A stretch of 8,562 nt of DNA from Clostridiales bacterium UBA1248 (GCA_002308615.1 DBWC01000046.1:1-8562); one strand, 5' to 3'; numbered from the stretch's first letter, positions 1 through 5,787 are shown. Notes: generated by a model from the sequence alone, not told the origin. Numbers and translations: made by a program.

Positions 1-408
1 ATGGATCATTTCAGAAATCCGAGAAACGTCGGCGTTATTGAAGACGCGGACGGCGTGGGAGAAGTCGGCAACGCAAAATGCGGAGATATAATGAAAATAT
101 ATCTTAAAATAGAAAACGATATAATAGTTGACGTAAAGTTTGAGACGTTCGGCTGCGGCTCGGCTATCGCTTCAAGCTCTATGGCGACCGAGCTTATAAA
201 GGGAAAGCCCTTGTCGGAAGCTCTGACGCTTACAAACAAAGCCGTCGCGGAGGCGCTCGACGGACTTCCCGCGCATAAGATACACTGTTCCGTCTTAGCC
301 GAGGAAGCAATAAAAAAAGCCCTGCAGGACTACTATGAGAAAAACGGCATCGAATACGACCACTCAAAATTTCCGGACTGCGAAGGCTGCGCACATTGCT
401 GTGAATAA
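1..408 (+). CDS. nifU: NifU/IscU-type iron-sulfur cluster assembly scaffold (probably 5'-partial)
   Basis: This protein is a scaffold on which a cysteine desulfurase (NifS/IscS) builds [2Fe-2S] or [4Fe-4S] clusters before transfer to apo-proteins in the cytoplasm. Visible are the N-terminal family signature DHFRNPRNVG (residues 2-11) and the three conserved ligand cysteines, C27 (in AKCGD, with the usual Asp at 29), C52 (in FGCGSA) and C96 (in IHCSVLAEEAI). Family members normally carry about six more residues before DHF (of the type MYxEKV), and the ATG is the first base of the window, so this Met is probably internal and the true start lies upstream. The C-terminus is unusual: a short tail with four cysteines (C127, C130, C133, C134; CxxCxxCC) beyond the usual last helix. 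It ends in TAA, five bases before a strong hairpin terminator. The NifS partner is not in the window; in related genomes it is commonly directly upstream. Confidence 0.93.
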   Translation: MDHFRNPRNVGVIEDADGVGEVGNAKCGDIMKIYLKIENDIIVDVKFETFGCGSAIASSSMATELIKGKPLSEALTLTNKAVAEALDGLPAHKIHCSVLAEEAIKKALQDYYEKNGIEYDHSKFPDCEGCAHCCE

Positions 409-413
409 TAACG

Positions 414-440
414 AAAAGCGGGGCGATCGCCCCGCTTTTT
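414..440. terminator. Perfect palindromic terminator shared by convergent nifU and Nudix genes
   Basis: Bases 414-426 (AAAAGCGGGGCGA) are exactly complementary to 427-439, giving a 26-bp perfect palindrome with a GC-rich core flanked by A and T runs. Read on the plus strand it starts 5 bases after the nifU stop and ends in TTTTT. Read on the minus strand it ends in TTTT, so it can serve both directions. It lies 13 bases past the TGA at 453-455 but about 105 bases past the TAG at 546-548, which suggests that the Nudix gene originally ended at 453. Confidence 0.88.
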
Positions 441-452
441 AACATGATCTGC

Positions 453-545
453 TCAATAATAAACTATCGGAAACCCTGTGTCGTCGTCGCCGGAATACTT
501 GCCGAATGCTTCGCTTAAATTATCGTCAAGGAAAACGGGCAAATA
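453..545 (-). other. In-frame continuation of the Nudix gene beyond an amber codon
   Basis: Reading on from the TAG at 548-546 in the same frame gives 30 codons, starting YLPVFLDDNLSEAFGKYSG and ending GFPIVYY, then TGA at 455-453. The segment is protein-like (an amphipathic stretch followed by an acidic turn), has no further stop, and ends next to the terminator. This looks like the genuine C-terminus of the enzyme, separated from it by one base change (for example from CAG, GAG, AAG, TGG or TAC/TAT) or by a codon that is decoded rather than used as a stop. Confidence 0.75.
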
Positions 546-923
546 CTAGGCAATTCTGTTGTCTTCTTTCGTATTTTTTATATCGTCAATACTCATAAAG
601 AAAACGTCGCCTTCTTCCGTTCCGGATATGAGCTCGCCCTCGTATTCGGTCGTTTTATATAAGTATACCATATATTTTTTGCCGTTATCGATATTGTGCC
701 AGTGGATAACGCCGCAAAATTTCAAATTGTGAACGGTCAGACCCGTCTCCTCCTTTGCCTCTCTTACCGCGCTTTCGTAAAAGCTCTCGTTTGCCTCTAC
801 GTGCCCGCCGGGAAAAGACAGACCTTTCCAGCTTAGTTTTCTGTTTATGACAACGGCTTTATTTGTGTCCTTGTCAATAATCATTATCATATTCGTATGT
901 TCGGTATCGTTCGTTCTTGACAT
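546..923 (-). CDS. Nudix hydrolase (MutT/8-oxo-dGTP-diphosphatase-like), ended early by TAG
   Basis: Nudix enzymes cleave nucleoside diphosphates linked to another moiety, using a metal bound by the Nudix box. A complete box GX5EX7REUXEEXGU is present: G40, E46, R54-E55, E58-E59, G61, L62. It is preceded by LSFPGGHVE, and a GDVFFM segment (106-111) follows; together these resemble MutT/MutX-type house-cleaning enzymes, but the substrate cannot be read from the sequence. The start is supported by GGAG at 933-930, six bases before the ATG. The 125-residue product stops at TAG (548-546), just before the region where such proteins finish with a C-terminal helix. The same frame continues open for 30 codons to a TGA, giving 156 residues if TAG is read through. 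The catalytic core is intact, so a truncated product might retain some activity. Transcription probably starts beyond the repeat element at 941-1042. Confidence 0.85.
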   Translation of the reverse strand: MSRTNDTEHTNMIMIIDKDTNKAVVINRKLSWKGLSFPGGHVEANESFYESAVREAKEETGLTVHNLKFCGVIHWHNIDNGKKYMVYLYKTTEYEGELISGTEEGDVFFMSIDDIKNTKEDNRIA

Positions 924-940
924 ATATTACTCCGAAATTC

Positions 941-1042
941 ACTCCTTCCGTCTCGTGCTAAGCGCGATCCGCCTCCCTCAAAGAGGGAGGCAATTAAGGG
1001 CTCCCTCTCCGAGGGAGCTGTCAACTTGTTGACTGAAGGAGT
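941..1042. repeat. 102-bp multi-hairpin inverted-repeat (MITE/REP-like) element
   Basis: The ends are 12-bp terminal inverted repeats with one mismatch: ACTCCTTCCGTC (941-952) and GACTGAAGGAGT (1031-1042). Inside are four consecutive hairpins: 953-958/962-967 (TCGTGC/GCGCGA, one G-T pair), 971-979/983-991 (GCCTCCCTC/GAGGGAGGC), 1000-1007/1011-1018 (GCTCCCTC/GAGGGAGC) and 1020-1025/1028-1033 (GTCAAC/GTTGAC). There is no coding capacity. This architecture is that of a non-autonomous mobile or REP-like intergenic repeat. I recall CTCCCTC/GAGGGAG repeats in gut Clostridia genomes but cannot verify family membership. It sits in the leader of the Nudix gene, 8 bases from its ribosome binding site, and both ends read outward as the Shine-Dalgarno-like GAAGGAGT. 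Confidence 0.8.
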
Positions 1043-1051
1043 TTTTTATTT

Positions 1052-1080
1052 ATTTTACCTTATTTTTTTCAAAAATGCAA
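1052..1080 (-). promoter_or_regulatory. Candidate sigma-A promoter for the Nudix gene
   Basis: On the minus strand, TTGCAT (1080-1075) is followed after exactly 17 bases by TAAAAT (1057-1052). The predicted transcript would start near 1045, so almost its whole leader would be the hairpin element at 941-1042. The -35 box lies inside the palindrome at 1076-1093. Confidence 0.5.
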
Positions 1081-1093
1081 GATATACCTTGCA
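1076..1093. promoter_or_regulatory. 18-bp near-palindrome, probable operator between divergent promoters
   Basis: TGCAAGATATACCTTGCA matches its own reverse complement at 16 of 18 positions; only the pair at 1082/1087 differs. It overlaps the -35 boxes of both the plus-strand promoter (1089-1094) and the minus-strand promoter (1080-1075). One dimeric regulator bound here would be expected to affect both transcripts. I do not recognise the regulator, and no regulator gene is nearby. Confidence 0.6.
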
Positions 1094-1117
1094 ATTTCTT
1101 TTTATTTTTGTTATAAT
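1089..1117 (+). promoter_or_regulatory. Strong extended -10 promoter for the ADP-ribosylglycohydrolase operon
   Basis: TTGCAA (1089-1094), a 17-base spacer and a consensus TATAAT (1112-1117) preceded by TG at 1109-1110 make a good sigma-A promoter with an extended -10. Transcription should begin near 1124. The ribosome binding site GGAGG (1134-1138) follows, five bases before the ATG at 1144. Confidence 0.8.
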
Positions 1118-1143
1118 GAAAAAAACGTCTGTCGGAGGTCGTT

Positions 1144-2904
1144 ATGTTAGACGAAAAAACACTTTACGATAAAATATACGCCTGCTGGCTCGGTAAAAAC
1201 ATTGGCGGAACGCTTGGCGGTCCGGTCGAGGGACGTATGCAGGTGCTTGATCTTACCTGGTATCCGGTGCTGTCCGAAAACGGCGCGCTGCCGAACGACG
1301 ATCTTGATCTGCAGCTTGTAAATCTGCACGTCCTGCAGGAAAAAGGCGCGGCGATAACCGCGGATGATATAGCGGAGGCGTGGCGCGAGCACGTGTTTTT
1401 CCCGTTTGACGAGTACGGCTATGCCGCGACAAATATGAGAGAGGGCTTCAAACCGCCGTTTTCCGGCAGCTTTGACAACGTTTTCGTTGACTGCATGGGC
1501 TCCCCCATCCGCTCCGAGATATGGGCGGCGGTCGCGGCGGGTGACCCTGAGCTTTCGGCAAGCCTCGCGGTGCGCGACGCGATAGTCGACCACGCCGGCG
1601 GCGAGGGCGTTAACGGCGAGATATTCAACGCCGCGCTTCAGGCGAAAGCCTACGTCTGCGACGACATACAGGAGCTTATCGAGTCCGCGCTTGCGTGCAT
1701 ACCGGAGCAGTCAAACGTGTATAAAGCCGTCGCGCTTGCCTTGCAGCTTTTCCGCGATGGCAAAACTCTGCTTGAAGCAAGAGAGCTGATACTTTCAAAA
1801 TACGGCTCGCCTAACTTTACCTACGCGCCGCAGAATATAGCTTTCGGCGTCTGCGGTATTCTGTGGGGCAAAGACTTTGAAGACGCTATACTTAAAACCG
1901 TAAACCTCGGCTACGACACTGACTGCACCGTTGCGACCGCCGCTGCGACGCTCGGCATAATGTACGGCAGCTCGTACATCCCGGAAAAATGGAGCAAGCC
2001 GATAGGTGATAGCATTACCGTTTCCGCTATGATAAAAGGTTTGCCCGCGCCGAAAGACCTTGACGAGCTGACAAAAGAATCCATAAGATTACATAATATG
2101 CTGAAATTCGCGGACAGAGAAGCGATAATAGCGTCAACTCCGTCGCGTACCGATGCGGATTATCAGAGATATTTAATAACTTCAACCGAAAAAGACGGCA
2201 TATACGCTACGCTTCGTTATCTTGACAAGCCGATCTGCGCGCCGGACCGCGACTGCCCGGTCAGCTTTGCGATAAAAAACAACAGCGGTTGGGCTTGGCG
2301 CATAAAAGCCGGGCTTATCTGCCCGGACGGATTTTACTGTGACGAAAACCCGGAGCTTTTGATCGAGCCGGGCAGGGAAGAAACTGTAAAAATGACGCTG
2401 AAGGCAAGCAAGATGCCCGAGCAGAGATACAACCGCATATGCTTTAAGATAACCCGCATTAACGACGGCTCGGTATGGTGTGAATACAGACTTCCGTTCA
2501 CGGTCCTGCGACCGAACGTGTGGAGCATAAACGGCGAAAAGCGGTATGAAGCGGGCTGCAACGTCACGCTCGATGACGATTCGCCGGAGCACGTATGCGA
2601 GGCGACGTTATACGAGCCGCAGAGCAGAAAAACAACGCTTATCTGCAACAGCGAACGCCCGGTAAAATTAGAGCTTGACGGAAACGTACTCTTTAACGCC
2701 GACGTCGGACTGCACCTGCCCGCGTACCACCGTTCGCCGGGAGAGCAGAGAGCGGAACTTTTGCTTACGCAAGGCGAGCACAAAGTAAAAGTCACCGTCA
2801 AAAACAACGGCAAAGCCCCGATTTTCACGTTCTGCTGCACCTCAACAAGAGAAGTGTCAGAGCCCGGCAGCAACTATATGCATATAGAAGCGGTACTGAA
2901 ATGA
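1144..2904 (+). CDS. ADP-ribosylglycohydrolase family protein with C-terminal beta-rich region
   Basis: The family (DraG/ARH) hydrolyses ADP-ribose linkages, for example from modified arginine, using two Mg/Mn ions. The N-terminal half, to about residue 325, has the fold's landmarks: CWLGKNIGGTLGGPVEG (14-30), the first metal-binding motif as NDDLDLQL (51-58), HAGGEGVNGE (150-159), and the C-terminal motif GYDTDCTVATAAATLGIMYG (256-275), whose DTD is the usual second metal site. In classical members the first motif begins TDDT/S; here it is NDDLD, a variant also seen in large, poorly characterised members. Residues about 355-570 look beta-rich and may be one or two sandwich domains, making this (586 residues) much longer than single-domain enzymes of about 300. 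No signal peptide is visible, so it is probably cytoplasmic. GGAGG five bases upstream supports the ATG. Its stop overlaps the next gene's start. The substrate is unknown: macromolecular ADP-ribosylation, or a small ADP-ribose or nucleoside derivative. Confidence 0.88.
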   Translation: MLDEKTLYDKIYACWLGKNIGGTLGGPVEGRMQVLDLTWYPVLSENGALPNDDLDLQLVNLHVLQEKGAAITADDIAEAWREHVFFPFDEYGYAATNMREGFKPPFSGSFDNVFVDCMGSPIRSEIWAAVAAGDPELSASLAVRDAIVDHAGGEGVNGEIFNAALQAKAYVCDDIQELIESALACIPEQSNVYKAVALALQLFRDGKTLLEARELILSKYGSPNFTYAPQNIAFGVCGILWGKDFEDAILKTVNLGYDTDCTVATAAATLGIMYGSSYIPEKWSKPIGDSITVSAMIKGLPAPKDLDELTKESIRLHNMLKFADREAIIASTPSRTDADYQRYLITSTEKDGIYATLRYLDKPICAPDRDCPVSFAIKNNSGWAWRIKAGLICPDGFYCDENPELLIEPGREETVKMTLKASKMPEQRYNRICFKITRINDGSVWCEYRLPFTVLRPNVWSINGEKRYEAGCNVTLDDDSPEHVCEATLYEPQSRKTTLICNSERPVKLELDGNVLFNADVGLHLPAYHRSPGEQRAELLLTQGEHKVKVTVKNNGKAPIFTFCCTSTREVSEPGSNYMHIEAVLK

Positions 2905-4166
2905 AGATCAAAACAAAAAAGGCGGACGCGGCATACGTTATGTCGCTGCCCGGAATAAAGCATAATAAACCCGTTAAGCAAAAGGCGTTTTTCAGATGGC
3001 TCGTAAACGCCGTTTCCAAAAAAGAACTGACGGACGTCGGGTTTACATACGACGCAAAAGGCTTTGAAGACGCGGGAGACGAGCCGTGTCTTGTGCTGAT
3101 GAACCACTCCTGTTTTCTTGATCTGCAAATGGCTTTTAAAATGATGGCAAAACGTCCTTTCAACATAGTATGCACCTCTGACGGATTTGTCGGGAAAGAA
3201 AAACTTATGTATTATCTCGGCTGTATCCCAACGGAAAAATTCGTATCGGACTACTCTCTTGTGCGCGATATTAAATATATCCTCACAAAACTGCAAAGCA
3301 GCGTGCTTATGTATCCGGAAGCGAGCTATTCGTTTGACGGAACGGCAACGCCTCTGCCGGACAGCGTCGGGTCTTTGATAAAGCTGCTTAAATTTCCCGT
3401 CGTAACGGTTATAACGAAAGGCGCTTTTCTTCACGATCCGCTCTATAACGGTCTGAGACTGAGAAAAGTCAGGGTTTCCGCCGTGTCGGATATGACGTTT
3501 ACGAAAGAAGATACGCAGAATATGACGGCGGATGAGATAAACAAAAAACTGGCTCAACTGTTTTCATTTGATAATTTCGCGTATCAGAAGCAGGAGAAAA
3601 TCATAATTGACGAACCTTTCCGCGCGGAGGGACTTGAACGCGTTCTTTACAAATGCGCCTGCTGCGGCACGGAAGGAAAAATGCGCGGCGCCGGAGCTGG
3701 CGCAACGTGCGGCGCCTGCGGTAAAACTTACCGTCTGCGCGAGGACGGCCGGCTTGAAGCGGCGGACGGCAATACAGAATTTCCGCACATACCGGACTGG
3801 TTCGGCTGGCAGAGAAGAGAGGTCAGACAAAGCATAATAAGCGGAGAATATCTGCTTGACATCAAAGTCAAAATAAGGGTAATGGCCGATATGAAAGCCA
3901 TATACGATGTCGGAGACGGACGCCTGATACACGACAGAGAAGGTTTCAAACTGCAAAGCGACGACGGCGTGATATCGTACAGTCAGTCGCCTGTCGCATC
4001 GTACAGCGTATACGCGGATTTTTTCTGGTACGAGCTCGGAGATATGATCTGCATAGGCGATAAAAAAAGGCTGTATTACTGCTTTCCGGAAGACAAATCC
4101 GTCCCGGTCGCAAAAATACGCCTTGCCGCGGAAGAAATGTTTAAGATAAAAAAGAAAAAACAATAA
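2901..4166 (+). CDS. PlsC-like lysophospholipid acyltransferase with zinc-ribbon C-terminal extension
   Basis: Residues about 45-200 resemble 1-acylglycerol-3-phosphate acyltransferases, which move an acyl chain to a lysophospholipid at the cytoplasmic face of the membrane. The catalytic HX4D is N-H69-SCFL-D74, and the second block, YPEASYSFDG (138-147), stands where the phosphate-binding EGTRS-type motif is expected, with P-E140-A-S in place of E-G-T-R. No clear membrane-spanning helix is seen. After this comes a four-cysteine zinc ribbon (C252xxC255, then C270xxC273) and a further 145 residues rich in beta and aromatic positions, ending in a lysine-rich tail (416-420). At 421 residues it is nearly twice the usual PlsC length. 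The ATG overlaps the TGA of the preceding gene (ATGA) and has no strong ribosome binding site of its own, so it is probably translated by coupling. The acyl acceptor and the role of the zinc-ribbon part are unknown. Confidence 0.8.
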   Translation: MKIKTKKADAAYVMSLPGIKHNKPVKQKAFFRWLVNAVSKKELTDVGFTYDAKGFEDAGDEPCLVLMNHSCFLDLQMAFKMMAKRPFNIVCTSDGFVGKEKLMYYLGCIPTEKFVSDYSLVRDIKYILTKLQSSVLMYPEASYSFDGTATPLPDSVGSLIKLLKFPVVTVITKGAFLHDPLYNGLRLRKVRVSAVSDMTFTKEDTQNMTADEINKKLAQLFSFDNFAYQKQEKIIIDEPFRAEGLERVLYKCACCGTEGKMRGAGAGATCGACGKTYRLREDGRLEAADGNTEFPHIPDWFGWQRREVRQSIISGEYLLDIKVKIRVMADMKAIYDVGDGRLIHDREGFKLQSDDGVISYSQSPVASYSVYADFFWYELGDMICIGDKKRLYYCFPEDKSVPVAKIRLAAEEMFKIKKKKQ

Positions 4167-4168
4167 AA

Positions 4169-4197
4169 AAACCGCCGCATTCATGCGGCGGTTTCGC
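4169..4197. terminator. Bidirectional terminator between the acyltransferase and hsp20
   Basis: AAACCGCCGCAT (4169-4180) and ATGCGGCGGTTT (4183-4194) are perfect complements around TC. The hairpin begins 2 bases after the plus-strand stop and 9 bases after the minus-strand hsp20 stop. The minus-strand transcript is followed by a run of at least six U; the plus-strand side has a weaker UUUCGCUUU tract. Confidence 0.88.
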
Positions 4198-4203
4198 TTT
4201 ATA

Positions 4204-4623
4204 TCAGCCTATTTCTATTTTGTGGCTCTGCGGGATTTCTTCCTTCTTCTTCGGAAGCGTGAGCGTAAGAACGCCGTTTTCGTGTTTTGCGGTGATCTGT
4301 GACGCCTCGACCTCTGAAATATTGAAGCTTCTCGATACGGAGCCGTAATAGCGCTCGCGTCTGATGTAGCCGTTCTTTTCCTCTTCGTCGGTCTCCGCGT
4401 GTCTTTCAGCCGAAATGGTGAGGATGTCGTCGTTTACGTCAACGTTTATTTCTTCTTTCTTGTAGCCCGGAAGCTCCGCGTCGATCACGTAGCTGTCGCC
4501 GGTGTCCTTGATATCGGTCTTTATGGTGACCGCGTTTTCATCGTTGAAGAAGTTCTTCTGCCAGGCTCTGAGTTCCTTGAACGGATCGTATCCGTTTTTC
4601 TTATATGTTGTGATTCCGTACAT
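4204..4623 (-). CDS. hsp20: Small heat-shock protein, Hsp20/alpha-crystallin family
   Basis: This is an ATP-independent holdase that binds unfolding proteins in the cytoplasm and passes them to DnaK or ClpB. The N-terminal arm (1-33) includes YDPFKELRAWQKNFF. The alpha-crystallin domain runs from about 34 to 126, with ELPGYKKEEI (50-59) and the signature GVLTLTLPK (117-125). The C-terminal I-E-I (136-138) is the IXI anchor used for oligomer assembly. Its 139 residues are typical of the family. AAAGGAGGT at 4639-4631, seven bases before the ATG, fixes the start. A CIRCE operator lies about 110 bases upstream, so heat induction through release of HrcA is likely. It is monocistronic, bounded by its own terminator. 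Family assignment is secure. Confidence 0.96.
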   Translation of the reverse strand: MYGITTYKKNGYDPFKELRAWQKNFFNDENAVTIKTDIKDTGDSYVIDAELPGYKKEEINVDVNDDILTISAERHAETDEEEKNGYIRRERYYGSVSRSFNISEVEASQITAKHENGVLTLTLPKKKEEIPQSHKIEIG

Positions 4624-4675
4624 AATAAATACCTCCTTTAAACTCGGGGATTTTTCTTCCCTTTTGTTTGACTAT

Positions 4676-4704
4676 ATGATACTCTTTAAATGTTAAATAC
4701 GCAA
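4676..4704 (-). promoter_or_regulatory. hsp20: Tentative promoter for hsp20
   Basis: On the minus strand, TTGCGT (4704-4699) and TATCAT (4681-4676) are separated by 17 bases and lie between the CIRCE element and the ribosome binding site. The -35 is poor (3 of 6) and the -10 good (5 of 6). An alternative start further upstream, on the far side of CIRCE, cannot be excluded. Confidence 0.35.
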
Positions 4705-4730
4705 TACAAATATGTTTCATAATTGTAAAA

Positions 4731-4757
4731 ATAGCACTAACATATAAAGAGTGCTAA
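4731..4757. promoter_or_regulatory. CIRCE element (HrcA operator)
   Basis: The consensus is TTAGCACTC-N9-GAGTGCTAA. Here ATAGCACTA (4731-4739), exactly 9 bases, then GAGTGCTAA (4749-4757) gives 7 of 9 matches in one arm and 9 of 9 in the other, with correct spacing. It lies in the intergenic region between divergent hsp20 and the ZIP gene, nearer to hsp20. HrcA repression of hsp20 is the natural reading; the ZIP gene starts 180 bases away on the other side. Confidence 0.88.
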
Positions 4758-4937
4758 TAAAATATCGAAATAACGCGAAATATATTGCATACTATCAAGC
4801 ACTCGCAGAAAAATTATGTGATATAACATATAAAAATAGCACTTTAAGTAAAAATATGCAGATTTTCAAAATGGCGTACAGATCAACATCTCCATATAAT
4901 ATAACGTGACATTATAATATAAGGAGATATAAAAATA
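4758..4937. promoter_or_regulatory. AT-rich leader of the ZIP operon with candidate promoter and extra CIRCE half-sites
   Basis: This stretch has no gene. Two isolated copies of the CIRCE half-motif core AGCACT occur at 4798-4803 and 4838-4843 on the plus strand without matching right arms. A TATAAT at 4895-4900 with a poor TGGCGT 17 bases upstream (4872-4877) is the best promoter candidate; a second TATAAT at 4913-4918 is probably too close to the gene. TATAAT (4895-4900) and ATTATA (4911-4916) form inverted arms 10 bases apart, which could be an operator or just AT-rich chance. AAGGAG at 4921-4926, 11 bases before the ATG, is the ribosome binding site. Confidence 0.4.
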
Positions 4938-5720
4938 ATGCACTCTTTTGAAAGCCTGCATCCCGTTTTACAGGGACTTTTGGCTACGTTATTTACGTAC
5001 GCGGTGACGGCTTTGGGCGCGTCGCTCGTGTTTTTCTTTAAAAAAATAAATAAAACTTTGATAGATTCGATGCTCGGCTTTTCCGCCGGCGTTATGATCG
5101 CCGCGAGCTTCTGGTCGCTTTTGTCGCCTGCGGAAGAGCTTTCGGTACAGCTCGGCTACAACGCGTGGATCGTAAACGCATCGGGCTTCATAGCCGGCGG
5201 ATTGTTCGTAATGTTATCGGATATCCTGCTTACAAAAGCAAAAAGGTTTAAGGGATCAGACAAAACGTTTAAACGCTCCGCAATGCTTGCCGCCGCGGTC
5301 ACCATGCACAATATACCGGAAGGACTTGCCGTGGGCGTCGCTTTCGGCTCCATAGCCGCGGGCGGCGCTACGCTCACGGGCGCGATAATGCTTGCCGTCG
5401 GAATAGCGCTGCAGAATTTTCCGGAGGGTTTATGCGTTTCAATGCCGCTTTATCTTTCCGGCAAAAGCAAGGCAAAGAGCTTTTTCGCCGGGCAGGCGTC
5501 CGGGCTTGTCGAGCCCGTCGCCGGAGTTCTCGGCGCGGCGTTCGCGGTAGTTTCAAGGTCGCTTTTGCCGTTTGCACTGGCATTTTCCGGCGGCGCTATG
5601 ATCGCCGTCGTATGCGCGGAGCTTATACCGACGGCGTTTGAAGGTAATAAACTCACGGCGCAGATAGGCGTTATGTCCGGTTTCGCCGTTATGATGATAC
5701 TTGACATAGCTCTCGGATAA
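4938..5720 (+). CDS. ZIP-family divalent metal transporter (GufA-like)
   Basis: ZIP proteins carry Zn2+ and often Fe2+ or Mn2+ into the cytoplasm. The 260 residues make about seven to eight hydrophobic helices, starting near residue 10. The binuclear metal site is visible in the fourth and fifth helices as H124-N-I-P-E128-G and Q159-N-F-P-E163-G, with another conserved acidic residue at E228 (CAELIP). FSAGVMIAASFWSLLSPA (48-65) is typical of the GufA branch. The cytoplasmic loop (about 100-113) is short and basic and lacks the histidine cluster of many ZIPs. A ribosome binding site 11 bases upstream supports the start. There is no terminator in the 81 bases before the next gene, so it may be co-transcribed with two hydrolases, at least one of them from a metal-dependent family. 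Its ion specificity cannot be judged from sequence. Confidence 0.93.
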   Translation: MHSFESLHPVLQGLLATLFTYAVTALGASLVFFFKKINKTLIDSMLGFSAGVMIAASFWSLLSPAEELSVQLGYNAWIVNASGFIAGGLFVMLSDILLTKAKRFKGSDKTFKRSAMLAAAVTMHNIPEGLAVGVAFGSIAAGGATLTGAIMLAVGIALQNFPEGLCVSMPLYLSGKSKAKSFFAGQASGLVEPVAGVLGAAFAVVSRSLLPFALAFSGGAMIAVVCAELIPTAFEGNKLTAQIGVMSGFAVMMILDIALG

Positions 5721-5787
5721 TTTCAAAAATAGTCACTTGTGATGATGTGGAAACAGATAAAATAAGGTAAAATATAAATAATAAAAT

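Noticed and set aside
951..967. CIRCE-like GTGCTAA next to the first hairpin of the repeat element
   Set aside because: Only one partial arm matches and no second arm is present at 9-bp spacing; the bases are explained by the element's own hairpin.
847..1032. Open plus-strand frame of 61 codons across the Nudix start and the repeat element
   Set aside because: It is antisense to the Nudix gene and runs through hairpins; it has no ribosome binding site or protein-like character.
941..1042. Interpretation of the hairpin series as a CRISPR array or a known riboswitch
   Set aside because: There are no regularly spaced direct repeats with unique spacers and no riboswitch core I recognise; terminal inverted repeats fit a MITE-like element better.
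2334..4184. Long antisense open frames opposite the ADP-ribosylglycohydrolase and acyltransferase genes
   Set aside because: They lie opposite genes with clear family motifs, lack ribosome binding sites and show no recognisable domain; they follow from the GC-biased third positions of the real genes.
5731..5745. Short inverted repeat TCAC/GTGA after the ZIP stop as a terminator
   Set aside because: It has only four base pairs with a tiny loop and no T-run, which is too weak to call.
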